Positions 15,962-20,138 of a DNA stretch of 20,138 nt are shown here, one piece after another. A model generated the notes under the pieces. That model saw only the letters and a list, made by a program, of their open reading frames with translations, made no database searches and was not told where the DNA came from. Position 1 is the first letter of the stretch; every line of letters starts with the position of its first letter. Made by a program: the position numbers and the translations under genes. This DNA is from Palsa-892 sp035555855 (lineage in GTDB: Bacteria; Pseudomonadota; Alphaproteobacteria; Rhizobiales; Xanthobacteraceae): the NCBI GenBank assembly GCA_035555855.1, contig DATMGD010000024.1, positions 1 through 20,138 on the forward strand, given 5' to 3'.

Positions 15962-16597
15962 TTAATCGGCGCTACGCGCCCACGGCCGGTGATTTACCGT
16001 GCCGATCCGCCAGTAATCGCTGCCCTCGGCGCGGAAGTGATCGGCGCGCGTGATCGAGCAGTTGTCGACGCTGAACGCGAGGGCGCGATCGGGCGAAAGC
16101 TCGAGAGCGGCCGACAGCATCGCCTTGATCGTGCCGCCATGGGTGACGGCGATGATGTCGCGTCCGGCATATTCCTGGGTGATGCGCTCGATCGCCGGCT
16201 TCACCCGCGCGATCAGGTCGTTGAAGCTCTCGCCGCCCGGTGCGCGCTCGTCGGCCGGGCCAAACCAAAATGGCGCTTTCTTGCGCATGCGGTAAAATTC
16301 CTCGCGATCCAGCCCTTGCCAGTCGCCAAGATGCTGCTCGGCGAATTCGGGCACCGCGAACGGCTTCTGGCGCGGGCGATGGCGCTCGTCGATCGCGGCG
16401 ATGATCGCGTCTGCTGTCTGGATCGTGCGCGAGAGGTTGCTGGTAAGCCACACGGCGCTCGAGGGAAGCTCGGCCGCGACCGCGCGAAATACTTCGGTAT
16501 CGGTGACGTCGCTATCGACGTCGTGCTGGCCGTAGATGCGCGCGTGTTCCGTGACCGGCGCATGCCGGATCCACCACCAATGCGTTTCACGCGCCAT
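15962..16597 (-). CDS. Histidine phosphatase family protein (phosphoglycerate mutase/CobC-like)
   Basis: The protein has 211 aa from an ATG with AGGA seven bases upstream. The open frame continues 48 codons further 5', but those overlap the divergent ligase gene and lack domain similarity. WWWIRHAPV carries the phospho-accepting His12 in an RHA motif. YGQHDVDSD, the LSRTIQTADAI helix, GESFNDL (acidic catalytic residue) and VTHGGTIKAML (second catalytic His) complete the active site. The RHAPV and YGQxDxxxD pattern is like alpha-ribazole phosphatase (CobC) relatives, but no cobalamin genes are nearby and the function cannot be fixed. It would remove a phosphate from a small molecule in the cytoplasm. 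It converges on the bifunctional enzyme with 18 bases between stops, and is divergent from the acyl-CoA ligase with a shared 94-base promoter region. Confidence 0.88.
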   Translation of the reverse strand: MARETHWWWIRHAPVTEHARIYGQHDVDSDVTDTEVFRAVAAELPSSAVWLTSNLSRTIQTADAIIAAIDERHRPRQKPFAVPEFAEQHLGDWQGLDREEFYRMRKKAPFWFGPADERAPGGESFNDLIARVKPAIERITQEYAGRDIIAVTHGGTIKAMLSAALELSPDRALAFSVDNCSITRADHFRAEGSDYWRIGTVNHRPWARSAD

Positions 16598-16604
16598 TGC
16601 TTTA

Positions 16605-16608
16605 TCCT
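16605..16608 (-). promoter_or_regulatory. Shine-Dalgarno fixing the histidine phosphatase start
   Basis: On the minus strand AAAGGAT precedes the ATG at 16597, with seven bases between AGGA and the start codon. This selects the 211-aa product over the 48-codon upstream extension. Confidence 0.65.
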
Positions 16609-16691
16609 TTAGCCATGTTGCCTCATTGCGCCATCGCTTTACACCATCATGCCGCAAGCGCCACCCCAATCGGCGCGCCGGAGATCGCACC

Positions 16692-18278
16692 ATGACGCCG
16701 AAAGAGACGCCCGAAGAAATGCTGGGCCGCGATTTCGGCACACTGCCGGCGCTGATCCGTCTCTATGCCGAAGCCGTGCCGGAGCGCATCGCGTTCAAGC
16801 TCGGCACGCAAAGCCTGAGCTATGCCGCGCTCGACAGCCTGATGGACCGGGTGGCAAGCGCCTTTCAGCGCGCAGGCGCGAGACAAGGCGACGTGGTCGC
16901 GATTTGCGCTTCAACCTCGCTCGAATATCTCGCGGTGTTTTTCGGTGCGCTGCGTGCGGGGCTGGTGGCAGTACCGCTCTCGCCATCGGCGACGCCTGAG
17001 AGCCTGCGGCTGATGCTGGAAGACTCCGGCGCTTCGTATTTTTTTCTCGACGCGATGACGGATGAAATCCTGCAAGGAAAGATACCGTCGGGCATCGAGC
17101 GCGTTGCACTCGACGATACGGCTGCCGGCATGAAATTCAAGAGCTGGCTTGCGCCGGAAAACGCGAAGCCTGCGGAGATCATTGTGTCGCCCGAAGATCC
17201 GTTTAACATCATCTATTCCTCCGGCACGACCGGCGCGCCGAAGGGCATCGTCCAGCCCAACAGCATGCGCTGGGCGCATGTGCGGCGCGGCATGCATTAC
17301 GGTTATGGCGCGGGCGCAGTGTCGCTCGCTTCGACGCCGCTTTATTCCAACACGACGCTCGTCGGCATTTTCCCGACCATCGCCTGCGGCGGCACAGTCG
17401 TCTTGATGGCGAAGTTCGACGTCGCGGCGTTTCTAGAACTCGCCGAACGCGAACGGGTGACGCATGCGATGCTGGTGCCCGTGCAGTACCAGCGCATCAT
17501 CGGGCACCCGGACTTCGATAAATACGATCTCTCCAGCTTTCATATGAAATTCGCGACGAGTTCACCCTTTCCCGCGGCGCTCAAATCCGAGGTTTTGCGG
17601 CGCTGGCCGGGTGGATTGATCGACAGTTACGGCCTCACCGAGGGCGGCGGAACATGCGCACTTGTCGCCCATGAATTCCCTCATAAACTTCATACGGTGG
17701 GAAGACCCGCGCCAGGTCACGACATTCGCCTGATCGGCGAGGACGGCCGCGAGGTCGGCAGCAGTGAGGCGGGCGAGGTCGTCGGCCGCTCGCCGGTGAT
17801 GATGACTGGCTATCACCGCCAGCCGGAGCTGACTGCCGCTGCCGAATGGCACGATGCCGAAGGCCGCCGCTTCATCCGCACCGGCGATATTGGGCGCTTC
17901 GACGAAGACGGCTTTCTCACGCTGATCGATCGCAGGAAGGACATGATCATTTCCGGCGGCTTCAACATTTATCCGAGCGATCTCGAAGCTGTGCTCGCGC
18001 AGCATCAAGCCGTCGCCGAGGCGGCGGTCGTCGGCGCGCCGTCCGATCGCTGGGGCGAGACGCCGGTTGCTTTCGTCGTGCTGAAAGCAGGAAGCGCCGC
18101 GACAGGTGATGAATTGTGCGCTTGGGCGAACGAGAAGCTCGGCAAGATGCAGCGGCTCGCGGAAGTGCGGATCAAAGACGCGTTTCCGCGCAGCTCGATC
18201 GGCAAGGTGCTGAAGCGCGAATTGCGCGAGGAGTTATTGCTATCAAGCGCCGGTAATAACCGAACGCCTGCTGCATAA
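16692..18278 (+). CDS. AMP-forming acyl-CoA synthetase/ligase (class I adenylate-forming)
   Basis: The protein has 528 aa from the ATG with GGAG eight bases upstream; the frame is open 52 codons further, over the divergent phosphatase gene. It would activate a carboxylic acid with ATP to an acyl-AMP and then an acyl-CoA. The P-loop-like motif YSSGTTGAPKG is at 175-185. Then come YGLTEGGG (A5), TGDIGRFDEDGFLTLIDRRKD with Asp399 (A7/hinge), ISGGFNIYPSDLEAVL (A8), and SSIGKVLKRELR with the catalytic Lys505 (A10). No signal peptide, carrier-protein or membrane segment is seen, so it is a free-standing cytoplasmic ligase. It could feed CoA esters to the bifunctional hydratase/dehydrogenase upstream. 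Medium-chain, aromatic or branched acids are all possible. A hairpin follows the gene. Confidence 0.92.
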   Translation: MTPKETPEEMLGRDFGTLPALIRLYAEAVPERIAFKLGTQSLSYAALDSLMDRVASAFQRAGARQGDVVAICASTSLEYLAVFFGALRAGLVAVPLSPSATPESLRLMLEDSGASYFFLDAMTDEILQGKIPSGIERVALDDTAAGMKFKSWLAPENAKPAEIIVSPEDPFNIIYSSGTTGAPKGIVQPNSMRWAHVRRGMHYGYGAGAVSLASTPLYSNTTLVGIFPTIACGGTVVLMAKFDVAAFLELAERERVTHAMLVPVQYQRIIGHPDFDKYDLSSFHMKFATSSPFPAALKSEVLRRWPGGLIDSYGLTEGGGTCALVAHEFPHKLHTVGRPAPGHDIRLIGEDGREVGSSEAGEVVGRSPVMMTGYHRQPELTAAAEWHDAEGRRFIRTGDIGRFDEDGFLTLIDRRKDMIISGGFNIYPSDLEAVLAQHQAVAEAAVVGAPSDRWGETPVAFVVLKAGSAATGDELCAWANEKLGKMQRLAEVRIKDAFPRSSIGKVLKRELREELLLSSAGNNRTPAA

Positions 18279-18317
18279 TTGTCGCACCCTAAACTTAGTT
18301 ATGTAAAACCCTTTGAA

Positions 18318-18345
18318 AGCCGGATCGGCGCTTGCCGTTCCGGCT
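18318..18345 (+). terminator. Hairpin after the acyl-CoA ligase, probable terminator
   Basis: AGCCGGA (18318-18324) pairs with TCCGGCT (18339-18345). Inside, CGGC (18326-18329) pairs with GCCG (18334-18337) around the loop GCTT, with one T-T mismatch between the two stems. This gives an 11-bp stem in the 108-base gap between the ligase and the transporter. No T-run follows, so strong intrinsic termination is not assured. Confidence 0.45.
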
Positions 18346-18386
18346 CGTGCGACTAAAGCCTTTCGAAAAAAGTAGTCGGGGGGCTC

Positions 18387-20138
18387 ATGCTGCACTGGTT
18401 CTCGAACCTGCGCGGCGACATCGAAGGCGGGCTGATGTCCGCCTTGGTCGCCGTGCCGCTTGCCATCGGCTTTGGCATGTTCGCCTTCGTCTCACTAGGC
18501 GAAGGTTATTTTGCCAACGGCGCGATCGCCGGTATTTTCACGACGTTCATTCTTTGCTTCGCCTGCGTGTTGCTCGGCGACAAGACGACGACCGTTTACG
18601 CACCGCGCATCAACTCGACTTTTTTCCTCGGCATTTTCACCTATGGCCTCGTCCATGGCGATAACCCCGCAATCGCCGCTGGCGGCACGCCGCTTGTGCT
18701 GGCGATTGTCTTTGCCGTCGTTATTCTGGGCGGCGCGTTACAATCGCTGTTCGGACTTGTCCGGCTCGGCACGTTGATTAAGTTTGTGCCTCATCCGGTG
18801 ATGGCGGGCTTTCAGAACGCGGCGGCCGCTTTGCTGTTTCTCGTGCAACTTGCCAATGTCTGCGGCCTTGAGCGCCACATCTCCTTCATGCAGATGTACA
18901 AGCATATCGGCGAGGTGCGGCCGGTGAGCCTTGTCATCGCGACACTTACGTTTCTGGCGATGTGGAACGCCAAGAAATTACTGCCGAAAATTCCGCCACT
19001 GCTCGTCGGCCTTGGTGCGGGTACCGCAATTTACTACGCATTGCTGTTCACCGGCTTTGGCGGCTGGCTCGGCCCGGTGATCGGCAGCTATCCAGCGGTG
19101 CCCATGGAGCATGTTCGCTTCTCCTATCTTGGCGGCCTCTCACAAGCGCACCACTTCTGGGAATTCGCGCCGACGATTTTTGGCGGCGCACTTGCGCTTG
19201 CAATCATTGCCGCGATTGATGCGTTGCTTTGCGCGAAACTCGCGACCCCCGCCGGAGAAAAGGCGCCCGAGAGCAATAGCCTCTTGATGCGGCTAGGCGC
19301 GGGCAACATGGCGGCGGGCCTGTTCGGCGGCATCACGAGCGGCATCAATATCGGCGCGAGTCTGACCAACCGCGGCTTCGGCGGGCGAACGCCGCTTTCG
19401 GTGGTCGTGCATGGTGCCGTGCTGGTTACGGCCGGCGCGGGCTTCTGGTGGAGCGGCGCCTATATCCCGCAGGTCGTACTGTCGGCCTGCATCATGGTGA
19501 TCGCGATTCAGCACTTCGACGCATGGAGCCTGAAGCTGCCTTCGCAAGTATTTTCCGGCACGGCGAGTTTCCGCCGCGCTTCGGCGCTCGATCTTCTGGT
19601 TGTCGCTGTCGTTGCGGCGCTTTCGGTGCTGCTCAACATTGTGCTTGCCGTTTTCATCGGCATCGCCATCGCCATTTTGCTGTTCGTGGTAAAAATGAGC
19701 CGTGGCATTGTTCGCCGCAGCTATCGCTGCGATGCCGTCCACTCGCGTAAGGCGCGCGGTCCGGGGGAGCGGGCCTTTCTCGATCGTGCCGGGCGCGAAA
19801 TTCTGGTGATGGAATTGCAAAGTGCGCTGTTCTTCGGCAGCGGCGAAACGCTCGCCACTGAAATCGAGGCGGCGCAGAAGATCAAAACGCGCACGGTGAT
19901 TCTCGACTTGCGCCGCCTGACGGAAATCGACACCACCGGCGCGCAGGTGCTTAACGGCATCAAGGTCAGTCTCGAACGTGCCGGTAAAAACCTCCTGATT
20001 GCCGTGAACGAGAAAAGCCGCCCTGCTGCCCGGCTTCGAGATTTCGGCGTGATGGCGAATTCACCTGGAGGGATTTTCCCCGACGTCGATCGCGCCATTG
20101 AATGGGCGGAAGACGATCTGATGCGCAAGGAAATGCCG
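18387..20138 (+). CDS. SulP-family anion transporter with STAS domain (3' end outside window)
   Basis: An open frame of 584 codons runs from the ATG at 18387 to the last base of the window without a stop; upstream is a G-run (18378-18383), a poor ribosome binding site. The first 440 or so residues are a multi-pass membrane domain. SulP features include the early GLMSALVAVPLAIGFGMFA helix, VPHPVMAGFQNAAA, DALLCAKLATPAG and the helix-rich GNMAAGLFGGITSG. A STAS domain follows at about 466-575 (LVMELQSALFFGSGE, VILDLRRLTEIDTTGAQVL), with Thr516-Thr517 where a DSSG-type serine often lies. SulP proteins import sulfate, bicarbonate or related anions at the inner membrane; which one cannot be told. 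The open frame continues past the STAS domain, so a further C-terminal part is possible. No functional link to the neighbours is visible. Confidence 0.88.
   Translation, partial: MLHWFSNLRGDIEGGLMSALVAVPLAIGFGMFAFVSLGEGYFANGAIAGIFTTFILCFACVLLGDKTTTVYAPRINSTFFLGIFTYGLVHGDNPAIAAGGTPLVLAIVFAVVILGGALQSLFGLVRLGTLIKFVPHPVMAGFQNAAAALLFLVQLANVCGLERHISFMQMYKHIGEVRPVSLVIATLTFLAMWNAKKLLPKIPPLLVGLGAGTAIYYALLFTGFGGWLGPVIGSYPAVPMEHVRFSYLGGLSQAHHFWEFAPTIFGGALALAIIAAIDALLCAKLATPAGEKAPESNSLLMRLGAGNMAAGLFGGITSGINIGASLTNRGFGGRTPLSVVVHGAVLVTAGAGFWWSGAYIPQVVLSACIMVIAIQHFDAWSLKLPSQVFSGTASFRRASALDLLVVAVVAALSVLLNIVLAVFIGIAIAILLFVVKMSRGIVRRSYRCDAVHSRKARGPGERAFLDRAGREILVMELQSALFFGSGETLATEIEAAQKIKTRTVILDLRRLTEIDTTGAQVLNGIKVSLERAGKNLLIAVNEKSRPAARLRDFGVMANSPGGIFPDVDRAIEWAEDDLMRKEMP

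Noticed and set aside
16536..16691. 52-codon upstream extension of the acyl-CoA ligase
   Set aside because: It overlaps the divergent phosphatase gene, shows no ligase similarity, and the ATG at 16692 has a good GGAG site.
18279..18307. TTGTCG-N17-TGTAAA as a promoter for the SulP gene
   Set aside because: The spacing fits but the -10 match is poor, and the downstream hairpin at 18318-18345 would sit in the transcript; not strong enough to annotate.

Overview
The window reads as a stretch of high-GC chromosome from an alphaproteobacterium, most likely of the order Hyphomicrobiales. This rests on overall GC in the mid-60s, dense gene packing, and the style of the proteins: an alphaproteobacterial-type periplasmic metal-sensor-like protein, a NodT-type outer-membrane lipoprotein, IclR and SulP families. 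No rRNA or marker gene is present, so the assignment is inference from style only. No insertion sequence, CRISPR array, tRNA or phage gene was seen.

Left part (1-1501): a complete NAD(P)-dependent aldehyde dehydrogenase of the succinate-semialdehyde dehydrogenase type, closed by a strong intrinsic terminator.

Central block (1670-12167): seven tightly packed plus-strand genes that look like one operon of about 10.4 kb. It opens with an ECF sigma factor, a small single-pass membrane protein (probable anti-sigma factor) and a CnrX-like periplasmic sensor. It continues with a complete tripartite pump: outer-membrane lipoprotein channel, periplasmic adaptor and two RND permeases of the MdtB and MdtC type. 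Stop/start overlaps (ATGA) and gaps of 3-25 bases imply translational coupling. The first three genes resemble the CnrH/CnrY/CnrX control module of Cupriavidus, but here the downstream pump is of the multidrug (HAE/MdtABC) type rather than the heavy-metal type. The sensor also lacks most of the histidines used by CnrX. This is the most interesting feature of the window.

Right part (12205-20138): metabolic genes in mixed orientation. They are a low-GC HAD/haloacid-dehalogenase-like hydrolase; a minus-strand IclR regulator; a divergent bifunctional enoyl-CoA hydratase/3-hydroxyacyl-CoA dehydrogenase, with palindromic operator candidates between these two; a minus-strand histidine phosphatase; a divergent AMP-forming acyl-CoA ligase; and a SulP anion transporter with a STAS domain whose 3' end lies beyond the window. 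The ligase and the bifunctional enzyme would activate an acid to its CoA thioester and carry out two steps of beta-oxidation. The substrate cannot be read from the sequence.
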